This document shows, piece after piece, positions 1 to 8,425 of a stretch of 64,000 nucleotides of DNA. The notes beneath the pieces are model-generated. The model was not told the origin of the DNA and ran no database searches. It saw only the letters and a program-made list of their open reading frames with translations. The stretch's first letter is position 1, and every line of letters starts with the position of its first letter. A program made the translations under genes and the position numbers. The stretch covers positions 1 through 64,000 of the forward strand of contig NZ_CP046707.1 of the NCBI RefSeq assembly GCF_009873495.1, read 5' to 3'. The stretch comes from Nostoc sp. ATCC 53789 (GTDB taxonomy: Bacteria; Cyanobacteriota; Cyanobacteriia; Cyanobacteriales; Nostocaceae).

Positions 1-18
1 TGTTAATTTAAATTAACA
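1..18. other. Candidate hairpin telomere centre (perfect palindrome)
   Basis: TGTTAATTTAAATTAACA is a perfect 18-bp palindrome centred between bases 9 and 10; it may extend beyond base 1. Hairpin telomeres made by telomere resolvases have a palindrome at the turnaround, and an assembly that reads round the hairpin starts inside it. The position at the outer tip of a long inverted repeat, on a replicon with a resolvase gene, fits that role. A similar but imperfect element, sharing TTAAATTAA between TGTTA and TAACA, lies in the resolvase promoter at 54841-54860. The function is inferred. Confidence 0.7.
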
Positions 19-43
19 GACAAGTAGAGATATATGTCTGCAT

Positions 44-241
44 TAACTGGTTAGAACATTTGATATCTGCATTGCCTAAATTCTATAACCAGTTCATGTC
101 TGCACCAAGCTGTTAGGCTTAGTCAGCGTCTGAAAGTCTTTCTATGACTATGTTTTAGCGATTGGTTATTTCGTCGCCTTCAGAATATAACAGTATTCTC
201 GCGTAACTGTTAAGTTATCTCCAGGACACCATAACCAGTTA
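44..241. promoter_or_regulatory. Telomere-proximal Tel-box cluster
   Basis: Copies of a 10-mer occur at 44-53 (TAACTGGTTA, reverse orientation), 86-95 (TAACCAGTTC, 9/10) and 232-241 (TAACCAGTTA). Looser versions lie further in at 486-495, 632-641 and 1829-1838. The resolvase promoter carries TAACCTGTTA, which differs only at the central A/T. TGTCTGCA words sit beside the first copies at 35-42 and 98-105. The likely role is binding of the telomere resolvase next to the hairpin. The match is visible; binding is inferred. Confidence 0.55.
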
Positions 242-420
242 GAACGTCCAGAATATGTTAACAGATTACTCATTCCTAACAGCTTGCGTTCCCTTGGTAC
301 GTAAGGAAGCCGCAAGTATCGATTGCTCTGGGATTATGGACTGGCAACTGCGTTGCCGAGCGACGGCGGCTTTGCCGCGTCTCGTGCTATGGGTTGGCGA
401 TCGCTTCCATCGGGCGGTTA

Positions 421-690
421 CGCCATCACTATCTCAATCCTTGCGGAAAGCCGATCATCCTGTTATAGTTTTTGCAAGAAAAATATAACAAGTTGCAGAT
501 TTATAATAATTTGTTCATTTTCCCCACAGATGCTTAAGTAGGCTATCACCTATAGTAGACGGGCACGCCATCGCTATCTCAATCACTAGTGAAATCGCTT
601 CATCTTGTTATACTTTTAAGAAAAAACAAGATAACAGGTTGTAGACTTATGATGGTTTGTTCATCTCCCTCACAGCCAATACCTGAATCC
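421..690. repeat. Imperfect tandem duplication of about 150 bp
   Basis: 421-540 and 571-690 are diverged copies of one unit. Each starts with CGCCATC.CTATCTCAATC, has a CTTGTTATA or CCTGTTATA word, then TAACAAGTTG or TAACAGGTTG, then TTTGTTCAT. The period is about 150 bp. Each copy carries one Tel-box-like word. Confidence 0.7.
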
Positions 691-949
691 TCATCCATTG
701 ATTTGTTAATGAGAAATTGCTTAATGACCTTGATGATTTCTATGGTTAGTTGAGCTTGTCCCGTGGCGATCGCATCTCGATCGCTTCTTTAACTGTTGAC
801 CCTGGCGTTGACCATCCCAAGGACTGCTAGCGATTCTTCCCAGTGAGTAGCCTTGGACTGGCAACTGCGTCGCCTAACGACGGCGGCGTTGCCGCGTCTC
901 CTATCCGCGATTGGCATTGGGCGGCTGTACTAGTTTGGCTATGCTTCCT

Positions 950-1060
950 TTTATACAATTTTTGGTAGTCACCACTGAAAATAGCCGAATTTTGTATCAA
1001 GTTCTGATACCGTAGTCACGCTCTCTATATATATAGATATTAATCATCATGACTACCAGA
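950..1060. repeat. Subtelomeric repeat, copy 1
   Basis: This copy contains TTGGTAGTCACCACTGA, then a TTTTGTATCAAGTTCTGATAC hairpin-like segment, then CTCTATATA and ATCATCATGACTACCA. Related copies lie at 2214-2335 and 2407-2516, with mirror copies in the right arm. Confidence 0.8.
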
Positions 1061-1177
1061 CCATGACCACCAAAACCCCATAACCTCCAATCTATTTTTA
1101 GAGTAGTGAGCATTGGGCATTGGGCGTTGGGCATTGGGTGATGGGCACGGGGCATCACACCAAATCCTTTCAAATAA

Positions 1178-1609
1178 TTATGCCTTATCATTGTTTTCTG
1201 GCATAACTCCGATGAGCGCGTTCTCTATCTCTTCCAAGGCTTTATCGATCGCATCCAATTGCTTGCGATTTTCCCATTCACGATATGCTTCTGTTACCTC
1301 TGGATCGGTTCCTAACCCAGTGCTACTGCCTACTCTGCCTATGTGTTGGTGGCAGGTATACTCTGGGTTCTTGCCGCGCTTCACAATCCCTTTTAGCCTA
1401 GCTTTTGGGTTCCTCTTGAAAATTGGCTCATTAGCTTGCCATTTTGCGTATACATACCAGTAGATTTCACCATCTTTTTTATATTTTTTGCGTACCTCAT
1501 ACTGATGAATCCAGACCCCAGATTCAGACATTGGTTCATTGACCAGATGCTGCCTGATTTCCTTTAATTGTTGAAGCTTCTCTATGATTTGGTCGATGCG
1601 GTCTGTCAT
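1178..1609 (-). CDS. Hypothetical protein in the terminal repeat (left copy)
   Basis: This is a 143-residue protein of unknown function. The N-terminus (about 1-25) and C-terminus (about 110-136) look helical and charged. The middle is aromatic and basic (EIYWYVYAKW at about 47-56), followed by a Lys/Arg-rich stretch and CHQH at about 86-89. Small cyanobacterial proteins of this layout, with a paired YWY segment and flanking helices, often accompany mobile elements, but I cannot name a family. It is the only convincing gene in the repeat, so it exists in two copies; the other begins at 63613 and runs off the window. It is transcribed towards the left end. Confidence 0.7.
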   Translation of the reverse strand: MTDRIDQIIEKLQQLKEIRQHLVNEPMSESGVWIHQYEVRKKYKKDGEIYWYVYAKWQANEPIFKRNPKARLKGIVKRGKNPEYTCHQHIGRVGSSTGLGTDPEVTEAYREWENRKQLDAIDKALEEIENALIGVMPENNDKA

Positions 1610-2213
1610 GGCAGTTACAAGAGTTATGCCTATTGAAAATTTTAAGACATAACTACTTTAACTGCGAAGCGGTGTCCGCGATGGCTACACCCGCCAAAGG
1701 CATCGCCTACCGAGCGCGAGAGCATCTCTAAGACGGCTGGCAATTTCCCCAAGTGCGTAGAACTGGCAGCTACGCTCTATATTGCATCTATCCGGTTAGA
1801 CATTTTTACTAACTAGTTTTGAGATTGATAACAGGTTGTGAGTATTGGCTAGGAGGTGAACTGCGATCGCGATGCCTTTGGACGCAAGTTACGCAAATAC
1901 AAGGGTGAAAAAGCGAGGTTAACAACGATAGAAGAGATCGCTGTTAACCTCGCTTTTTGATCAGTCTATACAGTTAGTGCCAGCATATTAGCATTATTGT
2001 ATTAAACCTACCAATTTCCTAACTGCGCTGCTGACTCAGCGCTTTCCTTATCTGACTATCTTTTCATGTTTCAAGACTTAAGTTATTAAATCTCACCTTA
2101 TATTTGATATTTGACTGGCAACTGCGTTGCCTACCCGACGGCGGCGTTGCCGCGTCTCCCCACTGGCATAACCGCGCCACCATCTCAATTTTGTACTGCT
2201 TTGCCAATGCTGG
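1610..2213. other. Non-coding subtelomeric stretch
   Basis: No gene is supported. It holds a TAACAGGTTG Tel-box-like word at 1829-1838 and an inverted repeat near 1907-1957, where AAAAAGCGAGGTTAAC and GTTAACCTCGCTTTTT are separated by about 17 bases. Interspersed short repeats lie near 1666-1720 and 2115-2160. The same content recurs in the right arm. Confidence 0.7.
1907..1957. repeat. 16-bp inverted repeat
   Basis: AAAAAGCGAGGTTAAC and its exact complement GTTAACCTCGCTTTTT flank a spacer with GATAGAAGAGATCG. The T-rich end makes it terminator-like in the plus direction. The mirror copy is at about 63265-63315. It may be a bidirectional terminator or a protein-binding site. Confidence 0.7.
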
Positions 2214-2335
2214 CTTTTATACAAAATTGGTAGTCACCACTGAGAAGAGCGGCATTTTGTATCAAGTTCTGATACCGTAGTCACGCCCTCTATATAAATA
2301 GATATTAATCATCATGACTACCAAATCTATTATGA
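2214..2335. repeat. Subtelomeric repeat, copy 2
   Basis: This is the second copy of the TAGTCACCACTGA / TTCTGATACCGTAGTCACGC / CTCTATATA unit, closely matching 950-1060. Confidence 0.8.
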
Positions 2336-2406
2336 CTACCAGACCATGACTACCAAAACCCAAATCCCCAATCTCAATTCTTGGCTACGGGCAACCACTT
2401 CATTTT

Positions 2407-2516
2407 TGTACTAGCTTGGCAATGCTGGTTTTTATACGGTTTTTGGTAGTCACCACTGAGAATAGCCGTATTTTGTATCAAATTCTGATACCACTAGTCA
2501 TGCCCTCTATATACAT
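2407..2516. repeat. Subtelomeric repeat, copy 3
   Basis: This third copy has GTAGTCACCACTGAGAATAG, then TTCTGATACC and TAGTCATGCCCTCTATATA. It is shorter at its downstream end than copies 1 and 2. Confidence 0.8.
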
Positions 2517-2933
2517 GGCGTAACCGCCCGTTACGAGAGCGATCGCTGCTAACAGTCGCGTGAGTCTTCTCCCTCAATCAACCGTCTATTATCTCTAGTT
2601 GGATCTGCGTTGGGTGTTTCTCTATTCCTGGTAACATGGTCATCACTTGCGGCAACATTGCCGAATGTTTTTAGTTTCTCAATTCTGAGAATTGTTAGTG
2701 GCGACATCAAAGATTTATGCTACAAATGCAGTGTAAGTGTAGTACTCAAAAACCTCTCCAAGCGAACGGCGGTTTCATGTCACGAGCGCAGCGAGAGATG
2801 GCGCAGCCACCCGCAGGGCATGAAACCATAGTGAGTATGGTATCACTTATACAAATGCCCGAAATCCACTTTTGGGGGAGAAATCGCGCTTACTGCCTAC
2901 TGTCAAAATACGCCCAAAAGCACCTTTAGTGTA

Positions 2934-3055
2934 CATAACGACAGTCGTTTGACAGTCATCGGGTTTTTGGACAATGACTGTCGTTTGACAGTCATTTGGT
3001 ACAGTAGAGGGATACTAGGGGTAGTTTACGGCGCATTTTGACAGTCATCGAAATT
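2934..3055. repeat. GACAGTCAT inverted-repeat cluster
   Basis: 2973-2996 is a perfect inverted repeat with 10-bp arms AATGACTGTC and GACAGTCATT and a 4-bp GTTT spacer. A related half-palindrome (GACAGTCGTTTGACAGTCAT) lies just upstream, and a further GACAGTCATCGAAAT half-site follows near 3040-3053. The mirror copy is at 62167-62288. This arrangement resembles an operator or replication-initiation site, but no binding protein can be named. Confidence 0.7.
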
Positions 3056-3056
3056 T

Positions 3057-3302
3057 GGTATCAATCAACACGATGGCTTACACACAATCTTCTTAAATTC
3101 GGTAGGAATACAGGACATAGAGCAACCTAATTTAGAAGTGCTTTCGATTAAGCGCAGTCACGACAGTAGCGATGGCCAGTTGCTGCAATTTTTACGAGAG
3201 CGAGAGCGTCGAATGTCGGGCAGAGGTTTGACTAAAATTGTTTTGAGTACTTTAAGGATGGATGTGTTGGGGGCCTTTTGTCATAAAGCGCATTGGTGCT
3301 GA
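3057..3302 (+). pseudogene. Open-frame remnant without a standard start
   Basis: An 81-codon open frame runs from a point after a stop to TGA at 3300-3302. It reads like real protein, with VLSIKRSHDSSDGQLLQFL followed by an Arg-rich RERERR and a C-terminal FCHKAHWC. No ATG lies in frame near its beginning; an internal GTG in the VLSIK segment is the only plausible start. I do not recognise the family. It is probably a decayed gene, and it is present identically in the right arm. Confidence 0.4.
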
Positions 3303-3427
3303 CAGCAACACTCTAAAGACTGCTGTGATTTACTCTGTCTCACAGTTGAAATTACAGATTTACTTGCTCAAGCAATTACTCGATTGAGCAGTTTTTTGAA
3401 GTACGTTTGCAACAAGTCTGTATTATT

Positions 3428-3460
3428 TCTGATCAATAAGCCTGGGGTTTATTGATCAGA
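3428..3460. repeat. Stem-loop with 12-bp perfect stem
   Basis: TCTGATCAATAA at 3428-3439 pairs with TTATTGATCAGA at 3449-3460 across a 9-base loop. The role is unknown; it could end transcription of the remnant upstream. Confidence 0.75.
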
Positions 3461-3797
3461 ATTTGGCTTCTTAATTGTGGTTCTAATTGGGGGACAAGTT
3501 CAAAGCAGACTTGTGCCTCACCCCGCAAGTCGTTCGTATGAAGTAATTGCCCTGAATTTATTTCGGCTCAATTTATTCAATTGCCTTGGACATTTCCTCT
3601 CTCCACCCCTCTTACCCCCCCCGTAATACGTTTGTGAAAAGAGGGGTGAATTCATCGGTGGCTTTTGTCGTGCTTATGTAGTTATTCAGTAGTCTTTTTT
3701 GATGGCTGTTGCTTATGCTTCTGCTTTTCAATTTTGACTCTCAAAAACTTTCCGCCAAATATGGCGTACTGTGCGTCAGAAAAAGATGGATTACAGA

Positions 3798-3815
3798 GCT
3801 TAAAAGCTTTTAAGC
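3798..3815. repeat. Perfect 18-bp palindrome
   Basis: GCTTAAAAGCTTTTAAGC is self-complementary over 18 bp. It sits 25 bases before the first ATTGGGA word and is duplicated in the other arm (61407-61424). It could be a protein-binding site; it differs from the terminal palindrome. Confidence 0.75.
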
Positions 3816-3839
3816 GAATTTCCCGATAATTTACCAATT

Positions 3840-4027
3840 ATTGGGAGCAAATGGGAGACTTCTTATAAGTATTGGGAACTGTTCGGATTTATTGGGAATT
3901 TTTGAGCTAATGAGAATTTTGTGAGTGGATGATGTTCAAGGGCTAAAAAGGTAAGAAACAAATTAGAGAATTGGGAGATGTTGGATAGATATTGGGAGAT
4001 GTTGAATGTAGTTGGTGAGGATTGGGA
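3840..4027 (+). repeat. ATTGGGA repeat cluster
   Basis: Exact ATTGGGA words start at 3840, 3871, 3891, 3970, 3991 and 4021. The gaps are 31, 20, 79, 21 and 30 bases, all close to multiples of a DNA helical turn, which places the words on one face. This is iteron-like and could be an origin-linked or regulatory site. The mirror cluster is at 61195-61382. Confidence 0.6.
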
Positions 4028-4894
4028 AAATGGATGTTTTTTCGAGATTTTCTATCAGACGCACGAATTTAGTCGAATCAAGAAACTAGTGGCAAAACTG
4101 TAATATTTCTTGATAAATGTGTCAATAATCACGGTTTGGGCGGTTAATATTGAGAGTAATTATCAATTAGATAGACAAAAAAAGGGTCAAAAACAGGGGT
4201 AATTTTTTTTGTGGATTTTGTTTCTTTAACAAACTTCGGCGGGTCTAAGCCCACGACTACAAAATAAGCCGCAAGCTTGGCATGACAACAGCGCGATCGC
4301 ATAACCGAACCCCTTCAGACCTTAAAGCCACCGCTCTTGATTTTACTCCCGGCAGTAGTTAGAAGAATGCCTTAGACAATGAATGGCCGCGATGCCTGCG
4401 GTTCTTGCTAGCCGAACCACCTTCTTCGACCTATGCTTAATTCCCGAAGCGATCGCCATCGGCTCCTATTCCCCCACTGCTGACTCTCACCCCTCTAGCT
4501 CGACCGCATTCGCCATTGGGCATTGGATGTTGAGGAAGAGGCGATGCCCGTAGTCATGCTACGCTCTACTCCCCTGGCGGCCCTATTAGACATTGGAGAT
4601 TAGGGATTGGGTGAATGGGCGTTGTCATTCCATCTGTGAAACTTGATCTGCTTTTGTCGTTCTTTTGTCGTTCTTTTGTAGTCAATTTTAGCTGATTGCA
4701 ATCGCGTCAACCATCCCACCTAACACTGCTAAAATAATTTTTTATCCCAAATTTTCATTTTTTCGCTTCAAAAGCCATGCAAAAATGGCTGAAATTGAAG
4801 TTACCCAAAATAAGCGTAGTGGGTACGTTTATTTTATTCTCTAATCGAAGAATTGTTGACAGCAAAAAATAGTGATTAAGAGCGCTAAGTTGTG

Positions 4895-5018
4895 GCTTAG
4901 TCTAGGCTTAGTCCAAGCTTAGTTTAGGAAACTTGCTTTCTTGAAAAACTGATTCCCTGTGCTTAGTCTAGGCTTAGTCTAGGCTTAGTCCAAGCTTAGT
5001 CTAGGCATAGTCTGAAGC
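4895..5018 (+). repeat. 11-bp iteron array inside the left repeat boundary
   Basis: Units of AGTCTAGGCTT and close variants (AGTCCAAGCTT, AGTCTAGGCAT) repeat with an 11-bp period in two blocks, about 4895-4928 and 4961-5018. The array begins 37 bases inside the left inverted repeat. A different but related array stands at the matching place on the right (60205-60345). Iterons beside each arm suggest a site for replication, partition or end-tethering. Confidence 0.75.
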
Positions 5019-5113
5019 AAATGTAGTTTGGCATACAATTTTGTTATTTAAAATCCACTAATTACATAAACTTAGTGGTGATTATGTAATTAGTTTGTAA
5101 GGGGAAAATAACT

Positions 5114-5757
5114 TTAATTCCTCCCTGACTTAAAGCCTTCACCACTTAGAAATTCTTCATTTATCAGCAAGAGAATTTTATCTGTGTCCTTGCCCTTGTT
5201 GGCATAGCTGGCAGGGTTACTGGGGTCTTTCTTGTTCTCCATGCCGAATTTCGCGTTATGGCTGATTATTTCGTCTTTGTGTTGCTCAATCCAATCGCGT
5301 ATCACCAAGCCATTACAGCCCGATAAATCCCTGAGTGCTTGGTTAGTCACTGCCAAGCGATCGCCCTCCCCAGTTGCCACAGTATCGTTATACAAACAAA
5401 TTGCCTGATAAGACCTGCGGATTTTTTCTACAGCTGCTAAGGTTGCTTTACTTCCCCAGACCTCAGCATCAGTCTTGGCTTGCCAGTCAATCTCTTCTTT
5501 GATGGGTGTTACCTTGGCAGGTGTGGCAGTAGTAGCAGGTGCTATTGCTCCCCCGTGAGTTACCTTGTTCACTACCTCAATAACTTTTTTCTCTAGCCAA
5601 GAATCTAACTCAGTGATATTGAGGGTAACTGTTTGGGGAAGATGTGTGGCTGACATTGCAGTTTTCTCCTGTTGTAGTTGTTGGTTAGTTGTTTCTAATT
5701 GGTTATTAACTTGTTCTAACTGGTTATTGCTTTGCCGTAACTCTTTAATCTCTGCGA
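5114..5757 (-). pseudogene. Truncated telomere-resolvase C-terminal fragment
   Basis: Translation in the minus frame matches residues from about 403 to 616 of the resolvase encoded at 54888-56738, with scattered substitutions and the same ending (FKSGRN versus FKAGRN). Homology starts at about 5757 with EIKELRQSNNQLE and stops abruptly upstream, so the catalytic part is missing. An ATG at 5654-5656 would allow a 180-residue stand-alone protein, MSATHLPQTVT onward, and that frame is intact. It could therefore be a free DNA-binding domain and not a dead relic. It faces the left end. A TAACAGGTTT word, a near Tel-box, lies at the break (5773-5782). Confidence 0.85.
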
Positions 5758-5836
5758 ATCGCCAAAACCCGTTAACAGGTTTACTCGATTCAGTTTTGGG
5801 GGATAATCAGCTAGTCGGCACGCTCCCGTAATACCC

Positions 5837-6394
5837 TTGGAACCCAATCAACTAAACCTATTTCCAGAAGTGAAACCCACACCAGCACATAGAGCAGAGG
5901 CGCTGGTGATGAGTGCTGATGCCCTGCTGAAGTGGAAAACACAAATTTTGGACTATCAGCAACGAGTGAGGGAAACCAAGCCAGTGCAGCAGGCGACATT
6001 ATTCGACATTGCACCCAACCACTGCGACCCAGACCGGATTGATCCGTTTACGCTACATTTACAACCAATGGCTTTTTACCGGATGCCAGATGATTTTGGT
6101 CAAGCAGCTTTGTATTTTGTGATTGATAGTGCTGCTTCCCTATTACTTTATATTGGCGAAACCTGTCGTAGTAACAAACGCTGGCGTGGGACTCATGGCT
6201 GTAAAGATTACATCAGCAGTTACCGAGACTTACATTATCGCTATCAGATAGAGACGGCAGTTAATATTGGTTTTTGGTGGGATGCTCCAGTTGAACGACG
6301 CGCACGGCAGGCGCTAGAGTTGAGCCTGATTCAAAAGTGGCGATCGCCGTTCAACAAGGAAAATTGGGAGCGGTGGGGGCAGCCGTTTAAGTAG
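5837..6394 (+). CDS. GIY-YIG nuclease-like protein
   Basis: The protein has 185 residues from a TTG start. The core shows LYFVI at 92-96, LLYIGET at 103-109 and a downstream Arg/Lys cluster. E161, in ALELSLIQKWRSPFN, is placed as the metal-binding glutamate of GIY-YIG nucleases, with N173 after it. About 85 N-terminal residues come first and include a polar segment, MEPNQLNLFPE. Such proteins cut DNA in repair, mobility or defence; the target is unknown. The first codons lie close to the resolvase fragment, so the upstream region may be rearranged. Confidence 0.7.
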   Translation: MEPNQLNLFPEVKPTPAHRAEALVMSADALLKWKTQILDYQQRVRETKPVQQATLFDIAPNHCDPDRIDPFTLHLQPMAFYRMPDDFGQAALYFVIDSAASLLLYIGETCRSNKRWRGTHGCKDYISSYRDLHYRYQIETAVNIGFWWDAPVERRARQALELSLIQKWRSPFNKENWERWGQPFK

Positions 6395-6402
6395 GGTGTT
6401 TC

Positions 6403-6618
6403 GTGGTGATTAAAATGTCTGATAATTTACCTTTTCAAAATCCTGACCAACTACAGCAATGGCATCAGGGTATAAAAAATGCCAACCGTAATAATATTTT
6501 CTGTCATTGTCGTGCTTGCGATTATGAGTGGATGGATTCAGCATTTGATGTTACTTGTATTAAATGCAGTAGCAAAGATGTAGAAAGTATTTCATCTTGG
6601 CAGTTTCCTGATGACTAA
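6403..6618 (+). CDS. Small zinc-ribbon protein
   Basis: This 71-residue protein starts 8 bases after the preceding gene. The ATG at 6415 (MSDNLPFQN) is the likelier start. CHCRAC and CIKCSS give two paired-cysteine knuckles about 18 residues apart, a rubredoxin-like or ribbon zinc site. It is probably co-transcribed with the GIY-YIG gene. No function is assigned. Confidence 0.6.
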   Translation: MVIKMSDNLPFQNPDQLQQWHQGIKNANRNNIFCHCRACDYEWMDSAFDVTCIKCSSKDVESISSWQFPDD

Positions 6619-6959
6619 ATCGAAATGCTTATTGAAGAGTGCGATGGCGAAGCGAGTAAAGCGAGTGTGATTGTTGTTTTGGAAATATAAGCAATGCCTA
6701 ACTGTACTATCCCCTTCAACAGCAGATTTATTAGTTGATTATTAGTGACATTAATAGTTCTTATTCTGATTTACCGAACCGCAAAAATCGAGTAAACCGT
6801 AATCTTATTTTAGGTCTACTTTAGTGCGGTAATCATCCTTGTATGAGGTGATGAGAACCGAATTTACAGGAGTTTTAAGCATACTTATTATAAATACATA
6901 AGCACAAACCCAAGTGCAAAAACGATTAAACAATAGCTGAATTTTTCCGAGAAAGAGTT
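6619..6959. other. Gene-free stretch before hsp20
   Basis: It holds only a very short frame after the zinc-ribbon gene, an AT-rich leader and ordinary spacing upstream of the small heat shock gene. I see no CIRCE-type inverted repeat. Confidence 0.6.
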
Positions 6960-7412
6960 ATGGCACTAGTTCGTTACAACCCCTGGCAAGACTTGAACGC
7001 TTTAGAACGTCACATCAACGGCTTATTTGGAGATACCAGAGTCCCATCTGCACAGTTTGACAGAGATTTTATCAAAGTTCCGGCGGCTGAATTGCAAGAA
7101 AATGATGATGCGATCCATCTCAAACTAGAACTGCCAGGATTGGAAGCTAAAGACTTAGATATTCAAGTCACCCAAGACGCTGTTCACATTAGTGGCGAGC
7201 GCAAGTCCCAAACTAAAACCGAAAACAATGGCACTACAAGAAGTGAATTCTACTATGGTAAATTCCAACGTGTAATTCCACTATCTGCTAAGGTTCAAAA
7301 CACCAATGTCACCGCAGATTATAAAGACGGCATTTTGAATTTGACACTGCCAAAAACTGAGCAAGAAAAGAACAAAGTCGTCAAGGTTAATCTTGAACAA
7401 TCTGCTGCATAG
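6960..7412 (+). CDS. Hsp20 family small heat shock protein
   Basis: The 150 residues contain an alpha-crystallin domain at about 41-143, with LPGLEAKDLDIQV at 58-70 and the conserved A-x-x-x-x-G-x-L motif at 119-126 (ADYKDGIL). Members form oligomers that hold unfolding proteins and, in cyanobacteria, also protect membranes. The classical C-terminal I-x-I anchor is not obvious; VKVNL is the nearest. GAAAGAG lies just before the ATG. The gene stands alone with a long AT-rich leader, which fits heat or stress control, but no known operator is visible. Confidence 0.95.
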   Translation: MALVRYNPWQDLNALERHINGLFGDTRVPSAQFDRDFIKVPAAELQENDDAIHLKLELPGLEAKDLDIQVTQDAVHISGERKSQTKTENNGTTRSEFYYGKFQRVIPLSAKVQNTNVTADYKDGILNLTLPKTEQEKNKVVKVNLEQSAA

Positions 7413-7489
7413 TCTGAAACTTCTCTACCTCCAATGATTGATTGAGATAGCTAAGAGCTTGGTTCTGAGATGACCAAGCTCTTTTGTAT

Positions 7490-7580
7490 GCGATGTCTAC
7501 GACGGGCTATGCCTACGCTGTTGGTTTTCCTCTAAGAATGGTGTGGGGGCGATGCCTAACGGCGGGCTGCGCCTACGCAC
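7490..7580. repeat. Short interspersed repeats with TTCCTCTAAGAA word
   Basis: GCGATGTCTACGACGGGCTATGCCTACGC-type and GCGATGCCTAACGGCGGGCTGCGCCTACGC-type units flank a TTTCCTCTAAGAA-like word. The same pairing recurs many times in this plasmid in gaps and at gene ends. Confidence 0.7.
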
Positions 7581-7583
7581 TAA

Positions 7584-8084
7584 TCATTGAGCGTCTATCG
7601 CCTCAGTAAGTAGTGCGTGAGGTGGAAATCCTTCTCGTAATAGCTGGTGTTCATTCATGAAATCGTTATCTAGGATTCCATAGCATTTAGTCTTTTGGGC
7701 TATTTCCCTTACAAAATCATCGGTGAAGACTACTCCAAAATAAGCACTACCTTTAAACCGCTCACCTATCCAAGTTGGATCAATTAATTCTCCATCATTA
7801 TTGATCAGCCAAGCATGGGATACAGCTATATCAATATCCTCACTAATAGCAAAGCCTTCACAGTAGTTTAGGTTTGGATACCTCAACAATCCTTTTAAGC
7901 AGTTTTCAAAGCAAGCTTTAAGTTCACCTTTAAATGGTGATTTGACCTTTGTTACAAAAGGCTGTCCATGTTCTAAAACTAATCGTTGTGTACTTTTGTA
8001 TTGAAAGTTAGAACGTGTGTTAAGTTGATCAATCAAGTCTGCTTGTTCTTTTAATATCGTCAAAAGACGGTCTAGATTATTCAT
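7584..8084 (-). CDS. Hypothetical protein with possible Cys-His-Asp triad
   Basis: This 166-residue protein carries C58 (ACFEN), H90 (VSHAWLI) and D102 (ELIDPTW) in the order seen in papain- and transglutaminase-like folds; E76 in YCEGFA is also conserved in appearance. The spacing CFEN ... EGFA ... HAWL ... DPTW is typical of a widespread phage and plasmid family. No activity is demonstrated. It is the last gene of a minus-strand cluster that begins with the XRE regulator at 11099. Confidence 0.65.
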   Translation of the reverse strand: MNNLDRLLTILKEQADLIDQLNTRSNFQYKSTQRLVLEHGQPFVTKVKSPFKGELKACFENCLKGLLRYPNLNYCEGFAISEDIDIAVSHAWLINNDGELIDPTWIGERFKGSAYFGVVFTDDFVREIAQKTKCYGILDNDFMNEHQLLREGFPPHALLTEAIDAQ

Positions 8085-8124
8085 TATTAAATTCTTTATT
8101 TAAGATTCATTTAATTAAAGTTAA

Positions 8125-8421
8125 CTAAATATTAAACCACCAATACTTATGAACTCCTGTCAGTTTTGACCCAGCTACTGCGTGTTCATCAGCCCATGTT
8201 AGTGTACTACCATCCCCACACTCGTAACCATCGCCACCAAATTTACCTACCCCCTCTTCTACTACTTGCATCATCACTTTAATAATCATTTTCTCAGTCA
8301 CAGAAATATTATAATGTTCTAATAGTAGAGCTTTGATATCTTTAGTACAAACATGGTCAAAAAATCTAGGCTTTTCTTGAATAATACTAATAATTAAATT
8401 TTTTAAATCTTCTGCTTTCAC
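8125..8421 (-). CDS. Hypothetical protein
   Basis: It is a 98-residue protein without a recognised domain. The first 65 residues look helical (LKNLIISIIQEK), and the end is GDGYECGDGSTLTWADEHAVAG with an aromatic HKYWWF tail. Only 4 bases separate it from the gene upstream, so they are probably co-transcribed. Confidence 0.6.
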   Translation of the reverse strand: MKAEDLKNLIISIIQEKPRFFDHVCTKDIKALLLEHYNISVTEKMIIKVMMQVVEEGVGKFGGDGYECGDGSTLTWADEHAVAGSKLTGVHKYWWFNI

Positions 8422-8425
8422 TGTC

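Larger units (their letters stand above)
242..1177. other. Subtelomeric stretch without a convincing gene
   Basis: Short open frames here have no recognisable product and run through repeats. The stretch holds an imperfect tandem duplication (421-690), HIP1-rich and CGACGGCGGC-containing interspersed repeats (about 340-400 and 860-905) and the first of three copies of a TAGTCACCACTGA-containing repeat. Confidence 0.7.
1..4858. repeat. Left terminal inverted repeat
   Basis: This arm is the reverse complement of 60364-64000. Paired positions sum to 65222 at every point compared (for example 1609/63613, 2717/62505, 4501/60721 and 4858/60364), so there is no indel between the copies at those points. 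The inner edge is sharp: identity ends after 4858/60364. The outer 1221 bases have no partner inside the window and are expected beyond 64000. The arm is mostly non-coding and holds short repeats, palindromes and one small gene. Identity over about 3.6 kb suggests recent exchange or gene conversion between the ends. Confidence 0.97.
3303..4894. other. Non-coding inner part of the terminal repeat
   Basis: No gene is supported over about 1.6 kb. It holds a 12-bp-stem hairpin (3428-3460), a perfect 18-bp palindrome (3798-3815), six ATTGGGA words (3840-4027) and, after the repeat boundary at 4858, the start of an 11-bp iteron array. Confidence 0.75.

Noticed and set aside
255..541. Two overlapping short open frames near the left tip
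   Set aside because: They run through interspersed repeats, overlap each other and show no protein-like pattern.
2610..2929. Open frames in the terminal repeat (also mirrored at 62293-62612)
   Set aside because: They are built over a GC-rich inverted-repeat segment (CGAGCGCAGCGAGAGATGGC) and lack a recognisable product; two frames overlap.
1..4858. Inverted repeat as an assembly artefact
   Set aside because: A sharp inner boundary, different flanking iterons on each side and a resolvase gene argue for real terminal repeats; foldback artefacts would not keep two distinct inner flanks. Read data would settle it.
4895..5018. CRISPR-like array
   Set aside because: The units are 11 bp with no unique spacers, so this is an iteron array. 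I saw no CRISPR array or cas gene in the window.
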